This document shows, in pieces, positions 34,834-46,620 of a stretch of DNA of 64,000 nucleotides; the first letter of the stretch is position 1; the number at the start of each line of letters is the position of its first letter. Made by a program: the position numbers and the translations under genes. The DNA comes from Botryotinia globosa. Taxonomy: Eukaryota; Ascomycota; Leotiomycetes; Helotiales; Sclerotiniaceae. The notes beneath the pieces are model-generated. The model did not search any database. It had not been told where the DNA came from and saw only the letters and a list, made by a program, of their open reading frames with translations. The DNA is taken from positions 1,116,001 through 1,180,000 of the forward strand of contig RCSZ01000006.1 in assembly GCA_014898425.1 (NCBI GenBank). Direction: 5' to 3'.

Positions 34834-35654
34834 TTGTGGCGCTCAATTTCCTTGAGTTTCCTCGCCGAGGAGCGTCTCTACGAAGAAGGTCACTTGATAC
34901 AATATTCTAGTGGTCATCTAGCCATCGATCAACTCATACTCCTCGACATAGTCACATCATCTTACTTACATTCAAAAATCGCATCTTTGCTCAGCCTTCG
35001 TATCACTTTCGACGATTGCTTCCACATTTACTTCTTTCCTTGTCATATTCTGACCTTTCAAGCGGGGCCGCGGTGTTAAGGCTGAACAACTTATGAAGAG
35101 CTTCAGATTCTGATAGTTTTTCCACTGCAAAATCACCGGCATGTAAAAGATTGAGATGGGGCCAGTAATCCAATATCAAACTTCCGGTATTGTATAAAAA
35201 ATCCAGAACATAACAAATGACTGGGAATGGAAATAAAAATGGAAATGGTTGCCATATGATTGTTGATTCATTCTTGCATGTGATACTCTTAAGCTCTTTT
35301 ACTTAATTAACAGTAACTCCTCATTATTGACTTTGACTTTGTTAAACCGTCCGCTCTGGTTATCCTATTTCCCTGCCTTGAAAGGCTGCCTAAGTAGGCA
35401 GGCTGCTGGCATTCCCATGTTTCGGTTAAATTCATAATTCAATATAGAGCTATTTGTCTCATGTGAAGTTGCAGAATTCACTATTGAATAAATACTCAGT
35501 TTTGTTCAAAAAACTGGAGAATAATGAAAAAGTGTGATGTTAGTTCTCGTTTTTACATGCTGAGTCAGAATTGAACTCTTCCTGCTGCGCCTACATAAAC
35601 CCTAAAATCGCCTTTATCAATAACACAAGTAATTCCATCAAAATTACCAACACA
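34834..35654. other. intergenic region between HRP1 and the 2EXR gene
   Basis: This is 3' flank of HRP1 and the promoter of the next gene. A frame continues upstream of 35655 to a TTG at 35571 but has no ATG, so it is not counted. Nothing else was seen. Confidence 0.5.
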
Positions 35655-36701
35655 ATGTCTTTATCTTCAAGACCAGAGATCAAATCGGCGTTGTTCCCTC
35701 AGTTTAACGATTTTCCCCCGGACATCCGCCAAATCGTATGGGAATACTGTATTCCCCTACCAAGGGTGGTTGTTTTAACTCACGAACCCATCAAGACAAC
35801 TGTAAATTCTGTGGACGACATTCGGGCGTTCAGGTCACAAACTCCAGCTCCTGACATCTTGTTTGTCAATCGAGAATCTTATCATATTGCAACAAGATTT
35901 TATGAGCGCACCTTCATGAATGGGTATCGCGAAGGCTCTCATACTCTTCCCGAAACTTGGTTTGACTTCAAAAGGGATATTTTATACCCGCCTCAGCAAC
36001 ATATAGCCGCTGAGCTCAGCAATTTTCTCTCTTCCCTTCCAAGGTCAGCTCATGGCAACCAAGATACAGGAGGCTTCAACCGAGTGGAGAACCTTGCATT
36101 ACCAATCAGGTGGTTGCCTAATTTTGCCCGGAATTCGGACAACAGCATGTATAGACCCTTGACTAGATTACTAGGCACATTCGGTGGTGTAAAAAAAGTC
36201 TATTTTATAGCTGGTCAAGACCCCCCTCACCCTTGCACAGAGAGCGACGTTGTTTTTCAGGATGGATGGTATCTTCCTTATAGGTGTATTGAGATGTTTG
36301 AGTTGTCAAAAGCGCGGGATACACCCCTTCTAGCTCCAGAACCATTTCCACCTTACTCTGTTGCAAGGCACATAGCGGAAAGCGAACGTTTTGTCGTGGA
36401 TGGAAAACTACTGGATATTGAGAGAGAGAAATGGAATGATGATGTCGCAAGTCTCTCAAAGGGCTTCACGGCTAACATTACAGATGAACGAGATGGACCT
36501 GATAGAAGACATTGGGAAATGCCTAGTTTTGAGACTAAAATATTGGTCAGTCGGGACTACCAGGAAATATTTGAGGCTCAAAAGCTAGAATATCTCATCA
36601 TGATTGAGGAAAACGTGAAGAGGCATAAGAATCACAAGGAAAATGGGTGCAATTGCGGACCTGTTAGCTCCTCAAACAGGATATTCCAGGGACAGCGATA
36701 G
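35655..36701 (+). CDS. 2EXR-domain protein (348 aa)
   Basis: A single exon starts at ATG 35655. The N-terminal part reads FPQFNDFPPDIRQIVWEYCIPLPRVV and then ILFVNRESYHIATRFYERTF. This is the 2EXR domain, a fungal F-box-like module in which a leucine/proline helix pair is followed by a conserved CR/NRE-S segment. The C-terminal part is mixed-charge (IMIEENVKRHKNHKENGCNCG). The family is large and poorly characterised in Pezizomycotina. A role as a ubiquitin-ligase adaptor has been suggested from the F-box likeness but is not established. The in-frame ATG at 35655 is preferred because the upstream frame lacks an ATG. Confidence 0.8.
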   Translation: MSLSSRPEIKSALFPQFNDFPPDIRQIVWEYCIPLPRVVVLTHEPIKTTVNSVDDIRAFRSQTPAPDILFVNRESYHIATRFYERTFMNGYREGSHTLPETWFDFKRDILYPPQQHIAAELSNFLSSLPRSAHGNQDTGGFNRVENLALPIRWLPNFARNSDNSMYRPLTRLLGTFGGVKKVYFIAGQDPPHPCTESDVVFQDGWYLPYRCIEMFELSKARDTPLLAPEPFPPYSVARHIAESERFVVDGKLLDIEREKWNDDVASLSKGFTANITDERDGPDRRHWEMPSFETKILVSRDYQEIFEAQKLEYLIMIEENVKRHKNHKENGCNCGPVSSSNRIFQGQR

Positions 36702-37202
36702 AGACTTAGAGGGTTATACGGTGGTGTAGTCCGTGTCTTCGAGTGCTTGTCTCAACCTGCTTTTAGAGTACCATAACTCTACCATTGTTATCCGGCGTCT
36801 GCACATTCACTCTTGCTAGCTTCTTACTTTCCACATCGTCCACCGTCACATCCTTATAGGTGTGCCTTCCTATAGTGTTGTACTTCGTGCAACCTGGCGA
36901 CCACAACATTTATCAAATGAGGAAATTGGCATGGAAAATACGGCCAATAATCGCAAAGCAAAGACCCGAAGATAATGCACCAGATATCTAGGTACTGAAC
37001 CTGACCAAATTAGAGTTACAAAATCGGGATATGAAGATTATATCTTTCCAAGTCAAGGAAAGAGCGCGATGCAAGTATTGACTATATTAATCTGAATAAA
37101 ATCCAAGTGGGGCGTTTGAATACCATCGACCACATCTCTCTTATTACTCCTTATACATGATCAAGATCAACGTCGAACCGTGCTAAAATACTCTGAGCAA
37201 CA
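36702..37202. other. intergenic, 501 bp
   Basis: This holds the promoter of the methyltransferase and the 3' flank of the 2EXR gene. Nothing is recognised. Confidence 0.5.
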
Positions 37203-38121
37203 ATGTCAACACAATATGACGCGATTGGTACCAATTATGACCTATTTTGCGATCTTCCGATTCAGCAGATAAATCATGCAGCTATGATGAAACACCTTGG
37301 TCCCATTGTTCAATCCAAACGAATCCTTGAACTTGCGTGTGGAACAGGTTTCTATACTTCCGAAATATTGCATATGGGCGCTTCTCATTTGACTGCGGTT
37401 GATATCTCATCCGTTATGGTCTCTGCTGCTCAAAGTAAGATTCCGGTTGAGATGAAAGATTATGTCACTTTCTGCACTGCAAATTGTGCTCAATCATCTA
37501 TGTGGAATGAGGTCCAGCTTCGTGGTCAAGAAGGAACTTTTGATATGGTTGTCGCAGCTTGGCTCTTGAATTATGCAGAAACACGAGAGGAGATGCGGAG
37601 AATGCTTGAAAACATACATTTGGCCCTGAAGCCGGGAGGAATTTTGATCGCACTGACTGTTAACGCACCGATCATCGACAGTTTTCAACCAAATGACCCA
37701 CTCAACCCCAGAGAGGCACATCTTGGTTCAGTCTATGATGTTATTGGGACTGTCGAGGGAGGATACAAGATCCTTCTTTCTAGTGTGGGAATGGGTGAGA
37801 ACGATATTAAGTTCGAATTTTACTTCTTGCGAGAGGAGGTTTATCGTCAGGCAGCAGCTGAAGCAGGTATGGGTCAGCTCGAATGGAACGTGGTATTGCC
37901 AGGCGAAGAGCATCTTCAAATGCAGGTAAGCAAATTTTTGTCTTTTATCCACCGGGTTCCTTTGGCTAACAAACGGTTTGGAGGGCCCGAATTTCTGGCA
38001 GCCATATTTAGATCGTCCTAGAAGTTCTATTTGCGTTTCGAGAAAGCCGGAGGTGGAGCTTCGAGACCAATGTTCTGTTGACATTAGTTCGGGTTCGGTA
38101 CTGCTAACAAAGACTGAATAA
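37203..38121 (+). CDS. class I SAM-dependent methyltransferase (286 aa)
   Basis: Two exons, 37203-37925 and 37984-38121, are separated by a 58-nt intron (GTAAGC donor, CTAAC branch, GAG acceptor). Splicing replaces a short read-through tail with GPNFWQPYLDRPRSS, which matches the C-terminal FW-PYL-RP ending common in fungal small methyltransferases of this type. Motif I is ILELACGTGFYTSEIL (about residues 47-62), with the acidic post-I residue in TAVDISSVMV. Motif II-IV is FDMVVAAWLLNYA, and motif VI is ALKPGGILIAL. The substrate cannot be told from sequence. No adjacent biosynthetic core enzyme is present, so nothing ties it to a metabolite cluster. Confidence 0.87.
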
Positions 38122-38545
38122 TTGTCAATCCGTTTGCTGAGCTCTGACTCTCCATTTCCAGTAGTTCTCAGATCTTTAGGCAGTGATCGATAGTATCAAT
38201 ATAAGAAGACGACATTTCATAAAAAACTTGCCGGAATATCATCGTTTTTGTTGTACCAAGCTATTGTGAGAGCATTCTAGTTCATATAAAATCAGCAATA
38301 GCAACTCATTAATCGCTTGAAAAAATGAATGAACGGTTTTATAACATTTTGGGCTAACGAAATTGTTGCTATTTGACAGAGTAATTCAAGTCATTAGAAG
38401 ACCATCTAGAGATGAACATATTAGACTCCTAGGTTCGGATTCCTTACATATGTAACATTCAGGAAATTTCTGAGCGCTTAGAGGAGAACATGATGTAATG
38501 GAGAAACATGAGGGTTACTTTTACAGTGCCCAATGATATAAATTA
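38122..38545. other. convergent intergenic region
   Basis: This AT-leaning 424 bp stretch between the methyltransferase and the S8 pseudogene has no supported feature. Confidence 0.5.
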
Positions 38546-40485
38546 TCAATAAGCCCTGAACTTATAAGCCAATGCCACTATTACTCCTAATTGTTGTTCT
38601 TTGTCTTTTCCAACCATATCTATGGTTGCCTGGCCAAACAATCTCCATACCTCAATAAACTTATTGTCGCTATATGGGCTAGTACCAATAGTTCCAAGAG
38701 CAGCTTTCATATTTTCATGATTTTTGACATTTCGAAGATCATCAAGGGTCAAAGAGCTTGGTGCATCTGGATGACCCTTTTGCCGGGACATTTGCGTATG
38801 TATTGAAGCTAGTTGCACGCAGCAAATTACAAGAGCAGCAAGGCCAGCACCCAGAGCAGTTGCGACGGATGACCCGGTCTGTGGCTGAAAGTTCTGGCTG
38901 GAATCATCATCGAGCGAAGCACTTTCTGCGACTTCGTATCCGGGGATAATAAAGTCCAAGTGTCTTATGTTCGGCACCCAGTCCCAAACATTGCCGTTAG
39001 GTTTTGCAGCGCCTATCTTAAACATTTTCGTGGGATTAGAGGCAGCGGGATAATCGCTGTCTTGATGGAGTCCTTTGTCGGCTGCAGAACAGAACAGAAG
39101 AATCCCTGCTTTGACAGCGCGGCGCACTGCCGAGTCAAACTTTTCTTTCTCCTCGCTATTGCTATGGGTTGCTTGATCGTCCATGACATTGAAATTATTT
39201 GCACTTTACGATCTACTGCCGCGTCAATTGCCTGCATTAAACCATGAATCAGCACGCGTATTTACGTTTGATTGCAGTCACGGGAGCACATTGTTGATCT
39301 CACCTCTGCCGCGCTTCTTGTCCCAATCCTGGCCTTCTGCTCTTTAAGGTCGAAATTTGTTTCAAGCTTGATCACATAGATTTTGGCCATTGGGCATATG
39401 CGGACGATGTTCTTGGCCATCACGGTGCCATGACCTCTTTCCGAGATCCAATGCGACCGTATGCGGTTAGCACCCTCGTCTCCATAATCGAAGCTTTTGC
39501 CATCAGATATTTTGCCACGAAGCCGAGACTGAAGATCATCTACGCCGTCATCTATTAGTGCGATTTCTACGGGCTGCATGAGAGCTTCCTGTTGCTGAAG
39601 TTTTTGTTTCATCGTCCAGGACCAGACGTTTTGGAACACATCTTTAAATTCATCCATACAGTTGAGCCATCTATGGGGTTGTAGAATGTGTTCTTGCTTC
39701 ATCTCAGAGGCTGCAAAATTCATGGTGAGTAGCCGTCTATTTTGGCCATCTTCATCACTACGCTTTGCCTGGATGATCCTAGGCTGAATAGAGAGTGGCA
39801 CTGGCTGTTCAATAGGTAATGAAAAAGTTCTCTGATGCTCAGCACTCGACGTGCCACTATTAAGTCGATTGCAGAAGCTATCAATCTTCTTTTGCATGCG
39901 ACTATGGCTTTCTAGATCCTACACATGCAGCTTAACGATCTTGTGATTCGAGAAAGTAGGGTAAGGGAAGACTAACCTGTTTGACATGAAGATAGACCTT
40001 TGACAAATCCTCCAGCCTTCTCAGTCCTACTGGCTCGCTCCAGCCTCTAAGCACAGCGTTATTTCCACTCCATTGGAGATGAACCTCTCTTAATTTCCTA
40101 CCCGATATCAATATTGTCTCTGAGCAAAGGTCCACCTTGCGCCAATCCAAAATTTCGACATCAAATCCTTGAAGAGCCTTGTTGATCGCTTCGTCGCTAT
40201 GGGCGGGTGTGTTAGAGTCGTCGACAATGACCTTGAGGATACGTTTCACTCCTTTATCTTTCAACCATTGAAAGAAAAACATCATATCACAGCGTCCATT
40301 TCCACCCTCAGTAGATCTATCCAAAGAATATGGGTAATCTGGGGCCGGATGTACTCGAACATTTGGAAAAGCAACGTATTGTAATACCGTATCTAGCTTT
40401 ACATGCTCAAAACTCTCAATGAACTCTTCGGGGTCAATTTTTGATGGAGCCCCTAGATAGTCAAAGCAAATGTGTCTTGCTATAA
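38546..40485 (-). pseudogene. decayed intracellular subtilisin-like (S8) protease gene
   Basis: Fungal intracellular S8 proteins carry a subtilisin domain behind a long N-terminal region. Here three exon-like segments can be joined: 40485-39977, 39918-39304 (intron donor GTTAGT), and from 39231 on (donor GTGAGA, acceptor GCAG). The catalytic triad is recognisable: Asp in IALIDDGVDD, His in ERGHGTVMA, and Ser in QTGSSVATALGAGLAA. Two lesions are visible. First, the frame switches between MSWTI and EEKEKFDSAVRRAV (about 39140-39186) over about 30 bp with no GT-AG pair. Second, the 5' end begins abruptly at HICFDYLGAPSK after an in-frame stop, with no ATG or plausible upstream exon in the next kilobase. 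Relatives have several hundred residues before this point. The gene therefore looks both truncated and frameshifted; a distant 5' exon cannot be fully excluded. Confidence 0.75.
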
Positions 40486-41966
40486 TCTATATCAGTTTAC
40501 AAGCCGTACAAATCAACCATTCCGACCGCCTCATGAGACTGGAGAAGCACCAAGTGGACGATGCAATCCTATAACAGCTTCGGAGTGTTCTTCATCGATT
40601 ATCCGTCTTCAAATTCTATAGTTCTCGGTCCCGAGATCTACATCAATGGATTCGCTTATTTTTTTCGCAGATCCATTTGTACCTAGGTAACTATCTTAAG
40701 GTTTCAATATTCATTTGCGAAAGCATATTTGAATGGCAGCTTAAGGGTTGATTTTGACGAGTGTCAAAGTATGCTGATCGGACGCTATCATAAGGGGTAA
40801 CTTGCTCCTCACTAACTAGTATGAGTATACTTGAACTAGCACGAGCATGCTTGAATGAACTTTTAAATAATATGAAAACTTCATTTACCTCACACTATGC
40901 ACTACTTTTATATACTCTGCTCCATTCTACACCGGTATGTTTCGGTTTATGCTCGAATATTCCTTTCATCTTCTCCTTCATTTTTCACTTAACTGAGTGG
41001 TGTTTCAACACTACTCACAATAACCACATGAACTAATCACGTTTCATACCTTGAAACAATTTCCCTTCTTTGAAGTGTGAGAAGTCAAAAAAATGTAGAT
41101 GCTAAATCTTTCACCCAAAAACAGATAATTTGAAGGAAAAAGACATTTCTGGAAGATATTAGAATTAGCTCATGAGCACTCGATCCTCTGTTCTCTCCGT
41201 CTACATGATATCTTTCAAAACTATGTTTCTTTAGGGACTCTTGATATATCTAGCATCCACATCCACACCTCCGATTCCTGTCAACTTCACAAAGCTCAAC
41301 AGATCATACATCTTCAGCCCTGCTAGTCAAGCCAATCATTCCACTATATCTCCAGTGTCTTCCCACCCCGGGTCAGAGCTACGACTATCCATGACAAAGA
41401 CGGACCATTGCGGGCGGCATATTATCAAAAGGAAACAATATTCCACTGGCACGTTGCTATTAACGACCTCTTTGACGAATTTTTCCATACTCATCTTTCA
41501 TCCATTTCATTCATTCACAGCATTATGAGATCAACGAACACCGTTTCTTGGATTCCTTTATCCTCCCTTTCTTCATCTTACAATGCAATTTTAGATCTTG
41601 GGGGAGATTTTCTTTTGACTTCAAAACTACTTCTTAAGTTCACTTCAACTTAACCCTTCCATCTACCTGATCCTCAATCATAAACACAATGGTCAAGATA
41701 ACAGGATACACATTACAAACAACAAATAGCACAGCATGGTATTTCAAATCGTGAATATTTATTAAAAGCTAATTAATTAACCATCGAACGTGAGATGTAA
41801 AAGCAAGCCAAACGCTATGCAAATTAATGCTGGTATCATGTTCGTAAAATCCATCCGTCCTTGCTTCCTTGCTTCACCAAAACGCCATTTCATGCCCTAC
41901 TATGCAGCTCCAGACTCTCATCATCATCATCAAGTTGTCTTATACTTTCAAGACATCTGAAGTGCC
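40486..41966. other. 1.5 kb intergenic region
   Basis: This should hold the missing 5' part of the S8 gene, but no frame matching one was found. Scattered short frames such as 41241-41653 have no family features. Confidence 0.5.
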
Positions 41967-43215
41967 TTAGACGATATGCGCAGCATCTCCATTAAAGTGG
42001 CCTGTACCTGCACCGACGGGTTTACGCCCAATGCCCGATGTACCGGTTCCATTATGGTACTCCTTATTTCGGATATCTTCACCCTGAGTCATGCCATGTC
42101 CATGTCCATATCCACGACCGTAAGCACCAAATCCACCATCACTGTAGCCTTCAGTGCCCCATCCAGCTTTTCTCGTGAAGGTTGCATCCTCAAGATCCGC
42201 TCCAGTACCAGGGAAAGGAGTTGAGCGGTTCAATGGGATGTGGTTGGTTCTCCAATCCCAGATCGATGCATACACCATTCTGTAAGATGAGAATGCCATA
42301 ACTGTTCCGATAATAGCTCCAGCGAGACAATCATACCAATTGTGGTATTCGTCAATGGTGAGTGCACCTGCGATGAGTGTGGCACCGAGAACAGGCGCAT
42401 ATGTAACGATGAGTTTCCACATGGCAGGGTGATAGTTTGACCAAACCTTCAGCTTTGCGTTCAAGTACAAGTACAGGAAGATGAAACCGGCAAAAGCAGC
42501 AGTGGAGTGACCAGATGGGAAGGATTCGAGAGAGTCATCAATTTCATCTTCGTCACCTGTACAGATTTTTCGATCGTACATGATGAAGTTGAGACCATTT
42601 CCTGTTTCTTGTGCCGTGGTGACTGGAATGTTGGGTTTGCATACGGTGAGGAAGTGAGGGCGGAGACCACCAATGAGCCATTTGAGGAAAACTTGGAAGA
42701 CGGCAGCTGTAATGAGGGAGTAGAGGAGACCAACTACGGCATTGTTCATATCCCAGAAAGATCGAACGCGGATTTGAACAATGAAGAAGGCAGCAATGGG
42801 GACGAGAGATGCGAGGAGTGCAGCTTCCCAAATTGGGACGATTTCGTTACGGAGAGGCTAGATGAATGTATGTTAGATATTGTTTGAATGTATTTATTGA
42901 ATAATTGTCAGGATAGATGGACGGTATACTCACGTATGCGAATTGAGGATAAACAATCTCTCCATCTTGGAAATAGACTGGGAAAGATCGAGAAGGAGCT
43001 GGATGAGCTTCATAAACACCCAGTCCAACCGCACCCATAGCAGCCATGGTGAGGATATCGAGCCAAGTGACTTTAAGCCATTGACCGAAACTTGGACGCT
43101 TGTTCATGGGAAGAACCAATGGTCCTTTACCATGGTGTTTGGTCTCATGAGTAGCTACATTCGCTCCAGGTCCAGCAGTAGCAGGTGTCTGCTGTTTGCG
43201 TGAGAACATGCCCAT
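41967..43215 (-). CDS. PAP2-family lipid phosphate phosphatase (390 aa)
   Basis: PAP2 phosphatases dephosphorylate phosphatidate, diacylglycerol pyrophosphate or related lipids in ER, Golgi or vacuole membranes. Two exons, 43215-42934 and 42857-41967, join in phase 0 (GTGAGT donor, CTAG acceptor). Six hydrophobic helices are visible. Motif C1 is KWLIGGLRP (about residues 155-165). Motif C2 is PSGHS in SFPSGHSTAAFAGF. Motif C3 should be SRxxxxxHxxxD but here reads ALTIDEYHNWYD, keeping His and Asp and replacing Ser-Arg by Ala-Leu. The C-terminal tail is a Gly/His/Tyr-rich cytosolic extension (GYGHGHGMTQ). From memory, fungal homologues often share the LTIDE-HNWYD form, so it may be a subfamily trait. 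The substrate is not inferable. Confidence 0.88.
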
Positions 43216-44095
43216 TTTTTAGATGGTATCTTTGTGAGGAGGTGAGATGAAACTGAGTAATGAATAACTCAATCACTTGAAGAGCAACGAATACTCGGGT
43301 GAAGTTGAGTGAGGTTAACAAGAATAGAGAATGAAATGAAGATATCAAGACTTTTAGTAGCAGGAAAGTTCAAACTTTAATACCCTTTGGTTACGCCAGA
43401 TCTAAATCGTGTGATTGGTTCATTGAGCTGCACGGATGATGACGTCAGCTTCCCCTTGCCACACCTTCAGCAAGAACACCTGCAGTGGACATCGGGAGTC
43501 TTCTATCGTAGGCGCCTCCACGTAATCAAAAATCACCTGCAAGGAAACCTTGGAATCCATGGATAGATAGGTCCACGGGTAGTAACATTTCGACCTGCTC
43601 GTGCCACTTTTGCATGAAAATGAAATGCCATCCATGGATATGTATCATATTACATAATTACAACAAACAGTTCGATCAGTCTCTCTTGTTTTTACCCCTG
43701 GTCTAATATTCTTAACTTCTTGGCAGCGACGGGAGCTTGATTGTGTAGGCAAAAGCTTGTTTTGTTGTATTTACTAATATAATTCTTATTTGCACGACTT
43801 GTTTGAACTTCCCGTTGTCATGTCAGGACTCTGGGCAGGCGTAATTCCTGTGGCTAGGATCCACGTCACTGATAAAATTGTTCGGATCGAGATCCTTCGA
43901 AACTCATTGCACATCTTTCGTCTAACTGTTGCTTTTTGGGCAATTGGATACTTCACCAACCTTTCTCAATTTATTTACTGCTCCCAAAACTGCTTTCATT
44001 TGATATCTTCCTACTGTACTTTAACATCTGCAACATCGCGAGAGAACATGCATAAATATGTCGCTACCACGCGCTCAATAAAAACATGTTTCCCT
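43216..44095. other. intergenic region, 880 bp
   Basis: This holds the PAP2 promoter and the AIP1 3' flank. No supported gene was found. Confidence 0.5.
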
Positions 44096-46079
44096 TTAAG
44101 CTAACCCAGCAACATCCCAAACCTTCAAAGAAGCATCTCCACCCACGGAAGCGACTTTCTTTCCACCATCAACCCAACGAACACCGGTAACACCATCTTT
44201 ATGCGCATTGGGAGCTTTGACTCTCTTTCCTGGTGAGGCAAGACTCCAAACGAAAACGTTCGTATCAAGACTGCCACTCACGGCATGGGTTCCAGCTTCA
44301 TTCCAATCTGCGAAGAAATATTAGTTGTGCGACATCGGGAAAAAAAAATAGGAATAGAGCTTTGGGTATAAGATCTAAGGCATCTTGTGAAAGACAAAGA
44401 AAAAAGCCTACCAATGCTGGTTATTCTTGCTGTGTGGCCGCCCCATCTATCCGTCTTAATCTCCCAATTGGATGTATCATAAACGTGAATTTTGCCTGAT
44501 GAATTTCCTACCGCAAGAAGATCTCCACTAGGTGAAAATTCTAATGCGGAGATTACAGCTAGAGATTTTGTAAGTTCTGTTTTGGGAGATAAATTGTATT
44601 CATCAACGCTGTATACATGTACAACATTGCGATCATCTCCTACCGCTACAATGTTTCCGTTTGCTGTAATAGATGTTGGTGTGAAGTCCTTGGTTGCCAC
44701 GGTATTTACGAGGCTACCTCCAGAGAAAATATCGATGCCGTTTGTAGTAGCAACATACAATTTGTCGTCCACAGCTGCTACTCCTTTAGGTTGACCATTC
44801 AACTTAGCTGCCTCACCAACGAAAGTATTTTGAGGAACGTCAATAGTTCGTAAAGTATCATCCCAGGCAACACTATAGGATTTATCTCCAGCGCTGGCCC
44901 AACTAGATACTTGATTGGTATGCGAAGAACCTTCAGTAGCCGAGCCAATACCAGTGCCGACATCCCAGGAGACGACTCGACCATCAAAACTACCTGTCCA
45001 TAATGTTTGACCCTTCTCCGTGTGTGCTGAGCCAATGGCCGTAATAGCTTTGCCATGTCCTTGGACAATCTTTGTTGGTTTATCCGTTCCTTCAGACAAA
45101 TAATTTAGATCTCCAGCCAAGTTCAAACTGATGATCATTCCGTCGCTGCGAGAAGGCCAGACAACACCAACTTGGTGATCAGGAATGCTTACATTTCCTT
45201 CTCCACCAAATCTCCAAGTTTGAACAGCCTTACCAGCTTCGACATCCCATAGTTTGACAGTCTGGTCAGCGCTAGCTGTAACCAATCTCTTCGAGTCTTT
45301 CGCCCATGAGACACTGAATATACTTCCTGTATGCTCTCCCTCTCCAAAGCTTGCCTTGGTATCACCAGTCTTTCCGTCATATAATTGAATTTTGCGATCC
45401 GCTCCGACACTTACGAGGTGGTTTCCGTCCGGCGAAAATCCTACTCCGTAAATGTAACCTTTATGTAGCTCTCCTAACTTGGCATTGAATTTGAAAGGAG
45501 CTCCATGGAGGAACACCATGCTCATATCATCAGATCCGGTCGCTGCTCTGAGTGGCCTTTGCTGACGAATTGCAACTGAATTGATGACCGAAGTATGTCC
45601 AACAATTTCCCCCACAGTGTTTCCACTATCCGCAGTTATACAAGCTCCAAATCGTTCTCGACCATCTCCCACTGCAATGATACGTTGAGAATCTCCATCC
45701 CAAGCAATATCATTAATTCTGCCATTTATAATATGATAATCTCCCTTGACGTTGACTCCTTCTATCGAATCCCAGACCTTGACACTTCCAGAGACATCAC
45801 CACTGGCAATATAGTAACCGGAAGGAGAGAACCGAGCAACGGTGGTTTGAGTTGTGTGATTTGTGAATTGTTTACTTAACGAAGGATCATCGATATTACG
45901 AACGAAAACTGATTTACCAGACTAGAATCAAAGAGTCAGCACTTGTATATTAGAACTTCGAGATATACACGTACAGCATAAGCAATACGCTCCCCCTTCG
46001 GATCACAACTTAGCTGTGTCGGACGGCCACGTTGAGTGTCTGGGGAAGCAGCAAGGATCTTGTCAATAGTGATAGACAT
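44096..46079 (-). CDS. AIP1: actin-interacting protein 1 (WD40, 608 aa)
   Basis: Aip1 works with cofilin to disassemble actin filaments in cortical patches. Three exons close in phase: 46079-45975, 45921-44412 and 44307-44096. The 608-residue length matches the family. The N-terminus (MSITIDKILAASPDTQRGRP) and the array of WD repeats forming two seven-bladed propellers are typical. Examples are SGDVSGSVKVWD, ATGSDDMSMVFLHG (with the PFKFN that follows, a hallmark of Aip1), TASADQTVKLWDVEAGK and SGSLDTNVFVWSL. The protein ends SLKVWDVAGLA. Intron donors are GTACGT and GTAGGC, and acceptors TTCTAG and CGCAG. Confidence 0.95.
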
Positions 46080-46620
46080 CTTTCTTTAGCTTGACGTCAG
46101 TATCAAAAGGGTTGGGAAGTTTCTGGAATTGTCAATAGTCTTTGTAAAATCAAGGTATTCTACAAGGGAGGTTATGGTTTATTTAATGGTTTCAAGAACC
46201 TTGAGGTTCACGATGAAGTAAGGCTGAGGGGCAGACATTAGTGGGGTCCACGGGTTCCAAGGTTGGCCTTGCCGTTTTGGCTGTCGTAGATCTCAGCCAC
46301 AATTAAATCTAGCAGGCTCCAGCCTTATGCACTTGTCTGGGTTTCACTACCTACTAGGTAGGTAGATCGGTAATGAATGTCATGAATAACATCAAATGTT
46401 AGGCAACAGAGAATTAGATCTCTATAAAACGATGACACTATTCAGTTTCTCATCCCAAATGAATACTCATCACTTCTGGCTGAGCTTATTAAGGAACATA
46501 CATTTCAATCATCCCAAGCCCATTCCAATCTCCTGACCTACTTTGATCTAAAAAGATCTTGTCAAACTCAAGATACAAGAGTAGCAATTTAGATCTATAC
46601 TCAGAAAGATATCAAACAAG
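46080..46620. other. intergenic, AIP1 / BTB promoter region
   Basis: The 541 bp between divergent genes include a CTACTAGGTAGGTAG direct/inverted motif near 46350-46366. No gene or clear regulator site was seen. Confidence 0.5.

Noticed and set aside
35655..38121. 2EXR gene plus methyltransferase as part of a metabolite cluster
   Set aside because: No polyketide synthase, peptide synthetase, terpene cyclase, P450 or cluster regulator is nearby.
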